A stretch of DNA of 64,000 bases from positions 1 through 64,000 of the forward strand of contig JAGFJD010000350.1 in NCBI GenBank assembly GCA_024102975.1. The letters are read 5' to 3'. The position numbers and the translations under genes are program-made. This document shows positions 41,102-49,950 of this stretch, one piece after another. Source of the stretch: Phaeodactylibacter sp. (GTDB lineage Bacteria; Bacteroidota; Bacteroidia; Chitinophagales; Saprospiraceae). Positions within the stretch are counted from its first letter, which is position 1. Each line of letters opens with the position of its first letter. A model generated the notes under the pieces. The model made no database searches. It was not told the DNA's origin and saw only the letters and a list, made by a program, of their open reading frames with translations.

Positions 41102-44100
41102 ATGCTAAATTTCATTTCAGGCAGGCTTGCGCAGTTATCCGCTGGCGCCTTGCAAAGGAGGACACACACACATTTACCCGCCGAAGCTTCAGCGAAGGCG
41201 GGCACATTTAACCGCCGGCCCGATGGCTATCGGGCCAGCAAAGGCAGGCGCGCTCTTGTTCTGAGCCTGGCCCTGTTTATGGTTTCCCTTATTTTGCCGA
41301 AAGCCCTCGATGGGCAATGCTTTTCTTTCGATTATTGTATGCTGGGATCAGGAGAGAGCGTTTCTCAGGGCGAGTTGACGTGCGGCATCGAATTGGGCCC
41401 TGGCGACCTTCTTGCCTGCCAGGAACTGGACGGTGCGGCGGAGTACAGCTGTGTATTGAGCCTGAAGGTGTACGTCAGGAACCTAAGAAGGACAAATGGC
41501 TCGGGCGGCTTCAGCTCAGAAGAGCTAAACGAATTGCTTAAAGCGATGTATGATGATTTTGCGGGGCATGGCATTTTCTTTGAAGCTGTCGAAGAGCCTA
41601 TCGATGACGATGATACTTATGATAATGCAAATTTGCAGTATATTGATGAGTTGGATGAGGATTTTGGGCATGAAGACGGCATCGACCTCTTTTTGATCAA
41701 AAGAGGGGATCCCAGCGGGTCGGCAAACGGCATCCCGTCTTTATCCTTATTAGCCCAGGGAGTGAATTTAACCAGCTCAAAAGTGCTGTCACACGAAATG
41801 GGCCATTGCCTGGGCTTGCACCACACCTGGCGGGGTTCCCAGGAGTTGTGCCCACGCTACACCGACGAGTGCAACAATTTTGACCCAGAGAGTTGCCCGG
41901 ACTCCGGAAGCTTCCCTTTAGCCTGCGGAGATTGCGTGGAAGATACCCCTCCCGACCCCTGGCAATGGATCGGGCAATCTGCCGGCGCATGTTCAGTATG
42001 GGACAATGACTGCTCTCAGTTCATTTTTTTCGACGAAAACTGCAACATCACTCAAAACAATACCATATTTCAAAACCTGCCGACAAAAAATATCATGTCT
42101 TATTACAGGAGCATTTTTGATGGCAATTACGTGGATTGCAGGAGCGAATTCACCCCGGGCCAGATGCAAAGGATCCGGAGGATGTTTTTATACAACGAAC
42201 AAGCCAACCCGGGCAACCCCTCCAATGGCGCCCCCAATTACGCCGAAATACTGCAAAGCGCGCTCGCCGATAAGATAACGATACGCTCCGACACCGACTG
42301 GGACGAGCCCGTCGAAGTCTGTACCGACGTCTACGTCGAAGCGCCGAACACCCTCACGATCACCTCCACCGCCTCCATCCACCAGGGCTTGAAATTCGTG
42401 ATAAAGCCCGGCGCCCAGTTGCGCCTGGAGGGCGGCGTGATGACGGACGCCGGCGGCGGCTACTGGAAAGGCATCGAGGTGTGGGGGGACGCCAACGCCA
42501 CGCAAATCCCCAATACCGGCCAGGGCAAGCTGTACATCGGCGGCGGGGCAGTAATCGAACACGCTACCGAAGCCGTCGTTGCCTTCAACCCCAACCCGCC
42601 GGATGGCGACGTGGAGGCCACCGGCGGCGGGCTGGTGCTGGCCTTTGATTCTTACTTCCGCAACAACGCCCGCTCGGTGGAGTACCGCCGCTACGGAGGG
42701 CAAAACTACGGCCGCTTCGTCAACTGTGAATTTACCATCGACGGGGGCCACCACGGCCACCCCTTCCGGGAGCACGTGAAGCTGAACGGCGTGCGCGGCC
42801 TGCAGTTCATCGATTGTATGTTTTCCAACGACACCGGCACAGGCGACGTGTTCCTGGGCAAGGGCGCAGGCATCCACAGCCTGGACGCCAACTTCGCCGT
42901 CGGGGGCAGCGGCACGGTATTCCAGAAGCTGCGCTTTGGGGTGAAGGCGGGTTCCGCTAAGGGCGCGGAAGGCTTTATGATCAGGGGCGCCACGTTCCGG
43001 GAGCTGGAAAAGGGCGTGCTGGCCGAAGCGGCCAACCACTTCACCGTCACGCGCTGTACCCTGGATGTAGGCGGGCACGTGAGCAACCTGCCGCCCTTTT
43101 TGGTGTCGCAGGAAGGCGTACAAATCAACTACAGTGCCGGCTTTACCGTAATGGGCAACCGCCTGCGGGGCCTGGCCGCCAGCCAGGACGAGACGGTGGG
43201 GGTGAAAGTAATCGACACGGGAGCAGGCACGGACGCCAATACCATTTATGGCAATAATTTTGATATTCTTTATGTGGGTAATGCAGCGGTAGGTGATAAT
43301 GTGGGAACCTCCCTGGGCGGTGGCATCGTGTATGAATGCAACTTCAACCTGGGCAGTAATGTGTTCGACTTCTGGGTGCAGGAAGGAGAGGGGATTACGG
43401 AGGATCAGCGAAGTGTGGAGGGTGAAGCGGCTGGAAATACTTTCTCTCAGAACGGCGACAACCCGGAGGGAGATTTTAACAACCAGGGTAGTTTTATCAA
43501 TTATTTCTATTATGATGACGAGGGCGATCCCAATAATCCACCTGATGCTGGACAAGAGCCGCTGTTCTATACAGAAAGCACTATATTGAAATTGCCAGAG
43601 GACTTCAATAATTGCAGCAATGGCGAAACCGGTGGCGAAATTCCTGATGAAGAAATTAGCTTGGTAAAAAACCGCTTTTTCGATGCCAAAGCCGCATACC
43701 AGCTCTACAAAGCCGATTACGACGAATTAATTGACGACGGAGATACCCATGGCCTGCTGGCGGAAGTGAACCAAGCCGGGGCCAGTGAAGCCAATGGCCT
43801 GATTAACGATATGCTGGCCATTGCTCCCTACGTTTCCCAGCACGTACTCAAAGCAGTGGTGGACAAACCCGCCGTCTTTGACAATAGCCTGCAGGTAGAA
43901 CTGCTGGAAGCCAACCCGGAGGCAGTGCGCAAGGCCGGCTTTTGGCTGTATCTGGAAGAAAATTCCAGCCTTGAAGAGGAGGAGCTGCTGCAAGTGCAGC
44001 AGGCCAGCCTGCTGAATACGGATAGAGATGCCAAGGAGGAGGATCTGTCCACCGCCTACGCCGATATGCACCGCTCCGCTGATTTGGTGCTGGCCCATTA

Positions 44101-44770
44101 TCTGCTGGACAGTGTTGCTTACAACCAGGATAGTACTTTGCTGTGGCTGGGCTACAAAGGCAGCTTACATTCCCTTTACCTAAAAGCTGACATCCTGCTG
44201 CAAACCGGCCAGGGCGAAGCTGCTCAGAATACGTTATCCTCTATCCCCGAAGTTTTTTTGTTGACGGATAAGCAACGAGAGGAGTACGACAATAAACTAG
44301 CTTTATTTCAATTGCTATCCGGCCAGCCCGATATTTTTAAACTGGATAGCCTGGAAGTAACAGCATTGTCCGATATAGCCCAGTTGGAGGGCCTGGCTGC
44401 TCAACAGGCCCGAAACCTGCTGAACTATGCCTACGAAGGGGAGTGGGAGCCGGACCATAGCTTGCCAGAGCCTACTGAGGCGCGTTTAACAAACATCGCG
44501 CCTGAGAATAAGGAGCCCCCTGCCTTCATCCGTGCTTTTCCCAACCCTGCCAGGGAGGTTGTCACTTTCCATTACAACATACCCGAGGCAGTTGTTGCCA
44601 CTGTGCGGCTGTTCAACCTGATGGGCCGGCCAGTAGCTGATATCTTCCTACAGCCACGTTCCGGGACAAAGGATTTTGACGTCAGCGCCCTGCCGGAAGG
44701 CATGTACGCTTATCAACTTTTACTTGGCGGCATGGTGAAAGCTGCCGGCAAGGTTGTCGTATTGCATTAA
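41102..44770 (+). CDS. Secreted metzincin-type zinc protease with beta-helix and T9SS sorting domain
   Basis: 1222 residues. The catalytic zinc motif is HEMGHCLGLHH (HExxHxxGxxH, about residues 232-242), with a Met-turn candidate in NIMSYYRSIF. A long parallel beta-helix-like region (about 400-800; GGGAVIEHATEAVVAFN, CEFTIDGGHHGHPF, ATFREL) and a helical stretch follow. The last 80 residues (AFPNPAREVVTFHYN, VRLFNLMGRPVADIFL, LPEGMYAYQLLLGG) are a T9SS type A sorting domain. The signal core (RRALVLSLALFMVSLILP) is preceded by about 50 residues encoded by palindromic repeats, so the true start is uncertain. It probably acts on external proteins. Confidence 0.88.
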   Translation: MLNFISGRLAQLSAGALQRRTHTHLPAEASAKAGTFNRRPDGYRASKGRRALVLSLALFMVSLILPKALDGQCFSFDYCMLGSGESVSQGELTCGIELGPGDLLACQELDGAAEYSCVLSLKVYVRNLRRTNGSGGFSSEELNELLKAMYDDFAGHGIFFEAVEEPIDDDDTYDNANLQYIDELDEDFGHEDGIDLFLIKRGDPSGSANGIPSLSLLAQGVNLTSSKVLSHEMGHCLGLHHTWRGSQELCPRYTDECNNFDPESCPDSGSFPLACGDCVEDTPPDPWQWIGQSAGACSVWDNDCSQFIFFDENCNITQNNTIFQNLPTKNIMSYYRSIFDGNYVDCRSEFTPGQMQRIRRMFLYNEQANPGNPSNGAPNYAEILQSALADKITIRSDTDWDEPVEVCTDVYVEAPNTLTITSTASIHQGLKFVIKPGAQLRLEGGVMTDAGGGYWKGIEVWGDANATQIPNTGQGKLYIGGGAVIEHATEAVVAFNPNPPDGDVEATGGGLVLAFDSYFRNNARSVEYRRYGGQNYGRFVNCEFTIDGGHHGHPFREHVKLNGVRGLQFIDCMFSNDTGTGDVFLGKGAGIHSLDANFAVGGSGTVFQKLRFGVKAGSAKGAEGFMIRGATFRELEKGVLAEAANHFTVTRCTLDVGGHVSNLPPFLVSQEGVQINYSAGFTVMGNRLRGLAASQDETVGVKVIDTGAGTDANTIYGNNFDILYVGNAAVGDNVGTSLGGGIVYECNFNLGSNVFDFWVQEGEGITEDQRSVEGEAAGNTFSQNGDNPEGDFNNQGSFINYFYYDDEGDPNNPPDAGQEPLFYTESTILKLPEDFNNCSNGETGGEIPDEEISLVKNRFFDAKAAYQLYKADYDELIDDGDTHGLLAEVNQAGASEANGLINDMLAIAPYVSQHVLKAVVDKPAVFDNSLQVELLEANPEAVRKAGFWLYLEENSSLEEEELLQVQQASLLNTDRDAKEEDLSTAYADMHRSADLVLAHYLLDSVAYNQDSTLLWLGYKGSLHSLYLKADILLQTGQGEAAQNTLSSIPEVFLLTDKQREEYDNKLALFQLLSGQPDIFKLDSLEVTALSDIAQLEGLAAQQARNLLNYAYEGEWEPDHSLPEPTEARLTNIAPENKEPPAFIRAFPNPAREVVTFHYNIPEAVVATVRLFNLMGRPVADIFLQPRSGTKDFDVSALPEGMYAYQLLLGGMVKAAGKVVVLH
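41169..41240. repeat. Two palindromic units inside the protease signal region
   Basis: Two direct copies of ACATTTA-CCGCCG (41170 and 41204) each begin a hairpin. The first has arms CCCGCC (41177-41182) and GGCGGG (41197-41202) around an AAGCTTCAGCGAA core. The second is GGCCCGAT-GGCT-ATCGGGCC (41218-41237), an 8-bp perfect stem. Confidence 0.8.
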
Positions 44771-44837
44771 TTCATTTTAGCTGCCAGGGAGGGAGGTGGG
44801 TTTCCGCTTTCCTGCCTGGCTTTTCTATTGTATAGTT

Positions 44838-46391
44838 ATGAGGCTTTTCAGTTTCTTTTTTGCCTATTTTTTAGCGTTTCATTTGTTAATCGGCCAGAAT
44901 ACTTTTAGCTACCGGTTTGACTTTGGCTTTCCGGCAGTGGTTTTGACTAGCATAGTCGCCACCGACAGCTGTTTCTATTCAACGGGGATCATTGCCGATT
45001 CCATCCCCCCGTTTAATACCGGCAACATTTTTGTCAAATTTTCTCTGGACGGGCAGGTGTTGATTGCCAAAACCCTGAAAGATACCTTAAAAACGTATGA
45101 AACCTGGAGAGGCAACCTGGCTGTAGTTGGCCCGGACAGGCTGGCTGTTTCCGGAAATGCTAAAGATGGTATCCGGAAAGGCCTGCTCCTGGTTTTTAAT
45201 ACCCAGGGAGATACACTATTTTCCGCAGGGTATCCTCATCCTAATTATCCTGAGGTAACCGGGACTATAAATCGTGATTTTAAAAAAACCGAAGACGGCT
45301 TTGTGATCCTAAATTATATAAAAAACCCGGACGGCACCGGCGATACCGATATAGAGCTTTCAAAACTGGACACTGCCGGGCGTTTTGTATGGAGTCAAAC
45401 TTTCGGAATCACTTCCAGAGACGATACGCCCCACAATGTCATTGTAGCCCCCGACGGCTACATCATTGCTGCCATTCGGGACAATACCAACATAGCCCGG
45501 CAAGATTACGAAGCTCGCAATCACCTTTTCAAAATCGACGAGCAGGGCGAAGTACTTTGGGAGTATTTCTCCCCGGTGGGCGAATTACGAGGTAAAGAAG
45601 GGCGGGCTATAGCTACGACTGACGGCGGCCTGTTAGTTTTCACCGGGCAAGGAGTAGAAGTGTATGTCAACCCCGTGACCGGGCAGCTACGCTGGCACAA
45701 TTACGTTTTTAAGCTGGACTCCAACCGGCAGGAAGAATGGGGGGTGCTGGTCCGGGATTCTTTTCATGCTATATCTTATAACAACCAGCTTACGTCGGGC
45801 ATAGAAATACAGGATGGCAGCGGTTACGCCGTTGCCGGCAATTTAATAGAAGGCACTCCTGAAGATGGGCTGTATTTCAATGGGGTATTGGCCAAAATAT
45901 CGACGGAGGGCGTTTTACTTTGGAAGCGGTACTATCAACACATACCAAGCCAAAGGACCCGCCACTACATCAACGACTTAGCCCAGGCACCCGGCGGCGG
46001 CTTCATCATGGTTGGCGAAGTGCGCGACACCGTCAACGCCCCCCGCCAGCAGGGCTGGCTGCTGAAGGTGGATGAGTATGGCTGCCTGGTGCCGGGCTGT
46101 GAGTTGCTACAGTCAGCAGGAGACTCCAAGTCTCCTGCTGACTTGCCCAGGTTGCTGCTCTACCCCAACCCCGCAGCCGCAGCCCTGCAGGTGTATTGCT
46201 CCGCCCCCGCCGGCGGGGAGTACCATTTTCGCATTCTCGACACACAGGGGCGGGAGTGGCGGCGGTTTTCCACCCGCCTGCCGGAGGTAACGCTGCTGGT
46301 GGAGGTGGGAGATTTGCCAGGCGGGGTATATTATTTGCAGTGCTTGCGAGCGGGCAAGGTAGTGAAGGTGGAAGGTTTTATGAAGCGGTAG
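44838..46391 (+). CDS. Secreted protein with T9SS sorting domain, beta-propeller-like
   Basis: 517 residues from the ATG at 44838, which starts a normal signal peptide (RLFSFFFAYFLAFHLLIGQ). The body is a series of beta-rich units with Asp/Gly turns (FVKFSLDGQVLIAKTL; LSKLDTAGRFVWSQTFG; LFKIDEQGEVLWEYFSP; LAKISTEGVLLWKRYYQ), typical of the T9SS-exported DUF-type propellers that recur in this phylum. The end (LLLYPNPAAAALQVYCSAP; FRILDTQGREWRRF; LPGGVYYLQCLRAGKVVK) is a T9SS type A domain. It lies 67 bp after the protease gene in the same direction. No enzymatic motif; function unknown. Confidence 0.82.
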   Translation: MRLFSFFFAYFLAFHLLIGQNTFSYRFDFGFPAVVLTSIVATDSCFYSTGIIADSIPPFNTGNIFVKFSLDGQVLIAKTLKDTLKTYETWRGNLAVVGPDRLAVSGNAKDGIRKGLLLVFNTQGDTLFSAGYPHPNYPEVTGTINRDFKKTEDGFVILNYIKNPDGTGDTDIELSKLDTAGRFVWSQTFGITSRDDTPHNVIVAPDGYIIAAIRDNTNIARQDYEARNHLFKIDEQGEVLWEYFSPVGELRGKEGRAIATTDGGLLVFTGQGVEVYVNPVTGQLRWHNYVFKLDSNRQEEWGVLVRDSFHAISYNNQLTSGIEIQDGSGYAVAGNLIEGTPEDGLYFNGVLAKISTEGVLLWKRYYQHIPSQRTRHYINDLAQAPGGGFIMVGEVRDTVNAPRQQGWLLKVDEYGCLVPGCELLQSAGDSKSPADLPRLLLYPNPAAAALQVYCSAPAGGEYHFRILDTQGREWRRFSTRLPEVTLLVEVGDLPGGVYYLQCLRAGKVVKVEGFMKR

Positions 46392-46404
46392 GTTCTCGGG
46401 CGCC

Positions 46405-46490
46405 AATTTTCTATTGGCGCGCGAGTTTTGACGAAGCATAAGCCGGAGCGCAATAGGCATGCCTGTTAGCGCGCGAGTTCTCTTCACATC
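46405..46490. repeat. Hairpin and GCGCGCGAGTT direct repeats
   Basis: GCGCCAAT and ATTGGCGC (about 46409-46430) form a hairpin just after the T9SS gene and may act as its terminator, though no T-run follows. GCGCGCGAGTT occurs twice about 50 bp apart. Confidence 0.5.
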
Positions 46491-46608
46491 CTGGCTGGGA
46501 AATGCCTGGCATTGAACAAATTTTGAACACTCCTCCAAACGGCACAATAACCCCATCTCATATCGAGTTAGTAAACCGGCACACTAACCCTGGATTCGCC
46601 TGACAATA

Positions 46609-46711
46609 TATACTCTGCTGCAATAGGTTTTGTGCATTTGGGGTGGATTTCCCCTTCAGGGGATTGAGGGGCGGGGAAGGCAATGCACAAAACCTGTTGC
46701 CGTCAAGTATA
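46609..46711. mobile_element. MITE-like element of about 103 bp
   Basis: The ends are inverted repeats of 30 bp with six mismatches: the left (46609-46638) and right (46682-46711) both read TATACT-N5-GCAA-N-AGGTTTTGTGCATT inward. The interior is GC-rich (GGATTTCCCCTTCAGGGG; GGGGCGGGGAA) and has no coding capacity. A 28/30 copy of one end lies at 19157, and a partial copy of the other at 21626. No clear target duplication or transposase is seen. Confidence 0.6.
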
Positions 46712-46732
46712 GCTAAATAACAAAATAAACAC

Positions 46733-47368
46733 ATGACCCGCCAAGAAAAAGCAAACGCCATCGCCAAAATCCTGGACGAGCTGTACCCGGAAGTGCCCAT
46801 CCCCCTGAACCACCAGAACCCCTACACGTTGCTCGTCGCCGTCCTGCTCTCCGCCCAATGTACCGACGAACGGGTCAACAAAGTTACGCCGCACCTTTTT
46901 GAGCTCGCCGACAACCCCCACGACATGTCCGAACAAAAAGTGGAGGACATCCAGGCCATCATCCGCCCCTGCGGCCTGGCCCCCCGCAAGTCGCAGGCCA
47001 TTTACGACCTTTCCCATATCCTCATCGAAAAGCACGGCGGGCAGGTACCCCGGGACATGAAAGCCCTGGAAGCCCTGCCGGGCGTCGGGCACAAGACGGC
47101 CTCGGTGGTGATGTCGCAGGCTTTCGGGGAGCCGGCCTTCCCGGTCGACACCCATATCCACCGCCTGGCCTACCGCTGGACGCTCAGCACCGGAAAGAAC
47201 GTAGAAAAAACAGAGGCCGACCTGAAAAAAGTTTTTCCCAGAGAAAAGTGGAATAAGCTGCACCTCCAGATCATCTATTTCGGGCGGGAGTACTGCCCGG
47301 CAAGGGGGCATGATCCGGATAAGTGCCCGATATGCAGCAAGTACGGAAGGAAGAGCTTGTTCGGGTAG
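46733..47368 (+). CDS. nth: Endonuclease III (DNA glycosylase/AP lyase)
   Basis: 211 residues. It removes oxidised pyrimidines and nicks abasic sites. The helix-hairpin-helix is LEALPGVGHKTASVVMSQAFG with the catalytic Lys in GHKTA; the catalytic Asp is in FPVDTHIHRLAYRW. The 4Fe-4S region is odd: the C-terminus reads CPARGHDPDKCPICSKYG and ends nine residues later. This gives only three cysteines (C-x9-C-x2-C), where the usual motif is C-x6-C-x2-C-x5-C. The cluster may use another ligand or be lost. Preceded directly by the MITE-like element; convergent with tamL. Confidence 0.92.
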   Translation: MTRQEKANAIAKILDELYPEVPIPLNHQNPYTLLVAVLLSAQCTDERVNKVTPHLFELADNPHDMSEQKVEDIQAIIRPCGLAPRKSQAIYDLSHILIEKHGGQVPRDMKALEALPGVGHKTASVVMSQAFGEPAFPVDTHIHRLAYRWTLSTGKNVEKTEADLKKVFPREKWNKLHLQIIYFGREYCPARGHDPDKCPICSKYGRKSLFG

Positions 47369-47369
47369 T

Positions 47370-47418
47370 ACATCGTACATAGCCCAGGGCTACCGCTGAA
47401 TCCGTACATCGTACACAA
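47370..47418. repeat. GTACATCGTACA direct repeats between nth and tamL
   Basis: GTACATCGTACA occurs at about 47368 and 47404 in the 51-bp convergent spacer, separated by a small CAGGGCTACC-type sequence. Each copy is nearly self-complementary at its ends (GTAC...GTAC). Confidence 0.6.
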
Positions 47419-47419
47419 A

Positions 47420-49933
47420 TCAGAACGGATACCCAAACCCCAGGTTGAACGAAACGATATCCGTGAACTTCAGCCCGCTCCGGCCGCCGTCGTCCCGGAA
47501 ATCCCGGAACCAGTAGTCCTGCCAGTTGCCGGTTCCGTTGCTGGAAGGCATAGGGGTGGCGTGCCGCAGCTTAACGGCCATATCCAGCCGCAGGATGAAG
47601 TAGGAGAAGTCCAGCCGCAGGCCGAAGCCTCCGCCTACGGCGATTTGCTTGTAGAACGGCTCATTGGTGAACACGGTATTCTCCCCCATATTGTCGGTGC
47701 AGCTGTACTGTCGGCTTCGGAGCAGGAATTGCGAGCCGCAGCGGGCCGTGTCCCGCCGGAAAGACCAGATGTTGCCGGCGTCAAGGAACAAGGCGCCGTT
47801 GACGACCCAGAAAATATTGAACCGGTATTCGAGGTTGGCCTCCAGGCGGATGTCGCCGGATTGGTAAAGGCGGGTGTTGAAGGTGCGGTCAAAGGACAGG
47901 GTATCCTCGAAAGCGCCGGGCCCGAGCCCGCGGGGTGCCCAGGCGCGGATGCTGTTGGGCCCGCCGGCGTAGAACTGTTTGACGTAGGGCACGTCGGTCG
48001 TATAACCGAACGGCCGGGCAACCCCGGCAGCCAGGCGCGCCGCCAGGGACCGTTTGGGAGAGTAGGACCAGTACTTGCGGAGGTCAACCTGAGTGCGCAT
48101 ATACTGGGAAAAATCGACCCGCACCCCCTCTCTGAAGCGCAACCGGAGGGTGTCCTGCACAAGAGAGAACGCGTTGAAAATGGCGTTTCCCGCCCATACC
48201 TCCGCGCCGGCCAGTTCCAGGTTGAAGCCCACATAATGGGAGTTGCCCCGCCGGTTGGGGCGGCCGTTGTGGACGAAGTTGAGGTCGCGGAACAGGAAGC
48301 TGGCGAAGAGCTGGTCCCCGAAGGAGCGGGCCAGGAAGGGGTTGAGGTCGAGGATGGAGTTGAACCGGGTGGTGGTGACCGGGCGCAGGTAATCCAGGCC
48401 GATGTGGTTGATCAGGAGGCGCTGGTTGCGCTTGCGTGGAAAGTCGAACCCGAAAGTGCCCGTAAACAGGTCGTACTGATAAAAGTCGAGGATGAGCAGG
48501 TAGTTGTAGCTGGCCGAAAGGCGGGTAGCGGCGTTTTCCTGCAGGGAATTGTAGAAATTGTCGTTGACGAACAGTTCCCGTTTTCCGATTTTCGGCCGGT
48601 TGAGCCGCCGCCAGATGCCCAGGTAATCGGTAAAGCGGGGAAGGTAGAGGTCGGCCTGGAGGCGCAGGTCGACCGTGTTCCAGAAGCGTTTTTCGGCAAT
48701 GGCATTGGGCGCCGGGTTGAATTCCACCCCGGCGGAGATGTCGGTGATCAGCAGCTCGGCCCCCTTGAGCAGGTTGCGGTTGCGCAGGGACGGGCTGGCG
48801 GAAAGCCCGATGAGGTTGCCGGCGCCGGAGGCGTTGCGGCTGGCGTAATTGAGCTCGAAATCCAGGCCGAGCTCCATTTTTTTGTGCTGGGTAAGCTCTA
48901 TGCGGATGTCGAGCCGGCTGCCGTCCTCCGGGTCCGGTTCCTGTTTGATGCGGACGAAGCGGAAGACGCCCAGGGCGGTAAGTTGCTGGGTGGTCAGGTC
49001 GAAGTCTCTCTGGCTGTAGAGTTCGCCCTGCCTGATATACAGGTTTTCGAGGATAGTCTCCGGTTTTATCCGAAAGTTTGGGCGGGGAGCAAGGAACCGC
49101 ATGTCCCGGATCGTGGAATCGTAGAGTATGGTATCCTCCTGCCCCGGAAAATAATCCATATAGATGGTGATATCGTCGATGGTGTATGCCTGGTGGGTGC
49201 TGTCGTCAACCGGCGGCAGCACTTCCAGGAACAGCCTCCCTTTTTTGCCGCCCACGGTCGTGTCTGCTTCCAGGGGTGCCACGTAATTGGCATAAAAATT
49301 GGCATAGCCGTTGTTTCGCAAATGCCGGACGATCCGGTCTCGTTCCCGGTCGTATAATTTCCCGTCGATACCGGCGCCGGGGCGGAGCAGGGTGCGCCCG
49401 GAGATTTCCTGCAGTTCGCGGTTGATCAGGCTGTCTTTGCTGTAAAACAGGGCAGTGTCGATGGTGAATTGCTGCTTCGGGTCGGCGTAATAGGTGATGT
49501 AGATTTTTTTCCGGCGCACATCGGGCACGGAAAACACATCGGCGTTGAAGAATCCTTTGTACTGGAGTAAGAATTTCATGGATTCCTCCGTAGCTTTGGT
49601 CAGTTGGGGGTCGTAGATCGCAGGCGGCTCCGCGATGACCCGCTGCTGCCAGCGGTCGAACTTGGTGGTGTCTTCCGGGTCCTGGGTAGCAAAATAGAAC
49701 CACTCTCTGGGGATGAAAAAAAACTTGCCGTTTTCCTTTTGCTTGTAAAGGGCGGACAGCTCGTACTTCAGCTCCCTTTTCCGGTTGATATTGCCTTTGC
49801 TTTCCAGCTTGATGCTGTTACCTTTGAGCAAATACTGGTCTCCTGGAATGTAACTGGAGGTATTACAGGCGGATAGCATCGTTGCTGTAAGAGTAAATCC
49901 TAAAATGTATTTTGCAAATTGCTTCACCGACAT
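47420..49933 (-). CDS. tamL: TamL: outer-membrane BamA/TamA-family lipoprotein
   Basis: 837 residues. A lipoprotein signal (YILGFTLTATMLSAC, Cys at residue 23) is followed by POTRA-like domains (about 60-380; YYADPKQQFTIDTALFYSKD; QREFDLTTQQLTALGVF-like FRFVRIKQEP) and a C-terminal 16-strand BamA-type barrel ending in DIVSFNLGFGYPF with a terminal Phe. The barrel lid motif is visible as KQFYAGGPNSIRAWAPRGLGPG (the VRGF/Y-like loop). In Bacteroidota, TamL replaces TamA and works with TamB in outer-membrane biogenesis. No tamB is seen here. Divergent from the methyltransferase by 17 bp. Confidence 0.92.
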   Translation of the reverse strand: MSVKQFAKYILGFTLTATMLSACNTSSYIPGDQYLLKGNSIKLESKGNINRKRELKYELSALYKQKENGKFFFIPREWFYFATQDPEDTTKFDRWQQRVIAEPPAIYDPQLTKATEESMKFLLQYKGFFNADVFSVPDVRRKKIYITYYADPKQQFTIDTALFYSKDSLINRELQEISGRTLLRPGAGIDGKLYDRERDRIVRHLRNNGYANFYANYVAPLEADTTVGGKKGRLFLEVLPPVDDSTHQAYTIDDITIYMDYFPGQEDTILYDSTIRDMRFLAPRPNFRIKPETILENLYIRQGELYSQRDFDLTTQQLTALGVFRFVRIKQEPDPEDGSRLDIRIELTQHKKMELGLDFELNYASRNASGAGNLIGLSASPSLRNRNLLKGAELLITDISAGVEFNPAPNAIAEKRFWNTVDLRLQADLYLPRFTDYLGIWRRLNRPKIGKRELFVNDNFYNSLQENAATRLSASYNYLLILDFYQYDLFTGTFGFDFPRKRNQRLLINHIGLDYLRPVTTTRFNSILDLNPFLARSFGDQLFASFLFRDLNFVHNGRPNRRGNSHYVGFNLELAGAEVWAGNAIFNAFSLVQDTLRLRFREGVRVDFSQYMRTQVDLRKYWSYSPKRSLAARLAAGVARPFGYTTDVPYVKQFYAGGPNSIRAWAPRGLGPGAFEDTLSFDRTFNTRLYQSGDIRLEANLEYRFNIFWVVNGALFLDAGNIWSFRRDTARCGSQFLLRSRQYSCTDNMGENTVFTNEPFYKQIAVGGGFGLRLDFSYFILRLDMAVKLRHATPMPSSNGTGNWQDYWFRDFRDDGGRSGLKFTDIVSFNLGFGYPF

Positions 49934-49950
49934 GGCAATATCAATTCCTG

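Noticed and set aside
42188-43555. Minus-strand open frame (455 codons) inside the T9SS protease gene
   Set aside because: It is antisense to the beta-helix region of the protease; no start signal or domain.
47561-49357. Plus-strand open frame (598 codons) opposite tamL
   Set aside because: tamL has a lipobox, POTRA-like region and barrel end; the antisense frame has only Val/Gly/Gln-rich low-complexity sequence.
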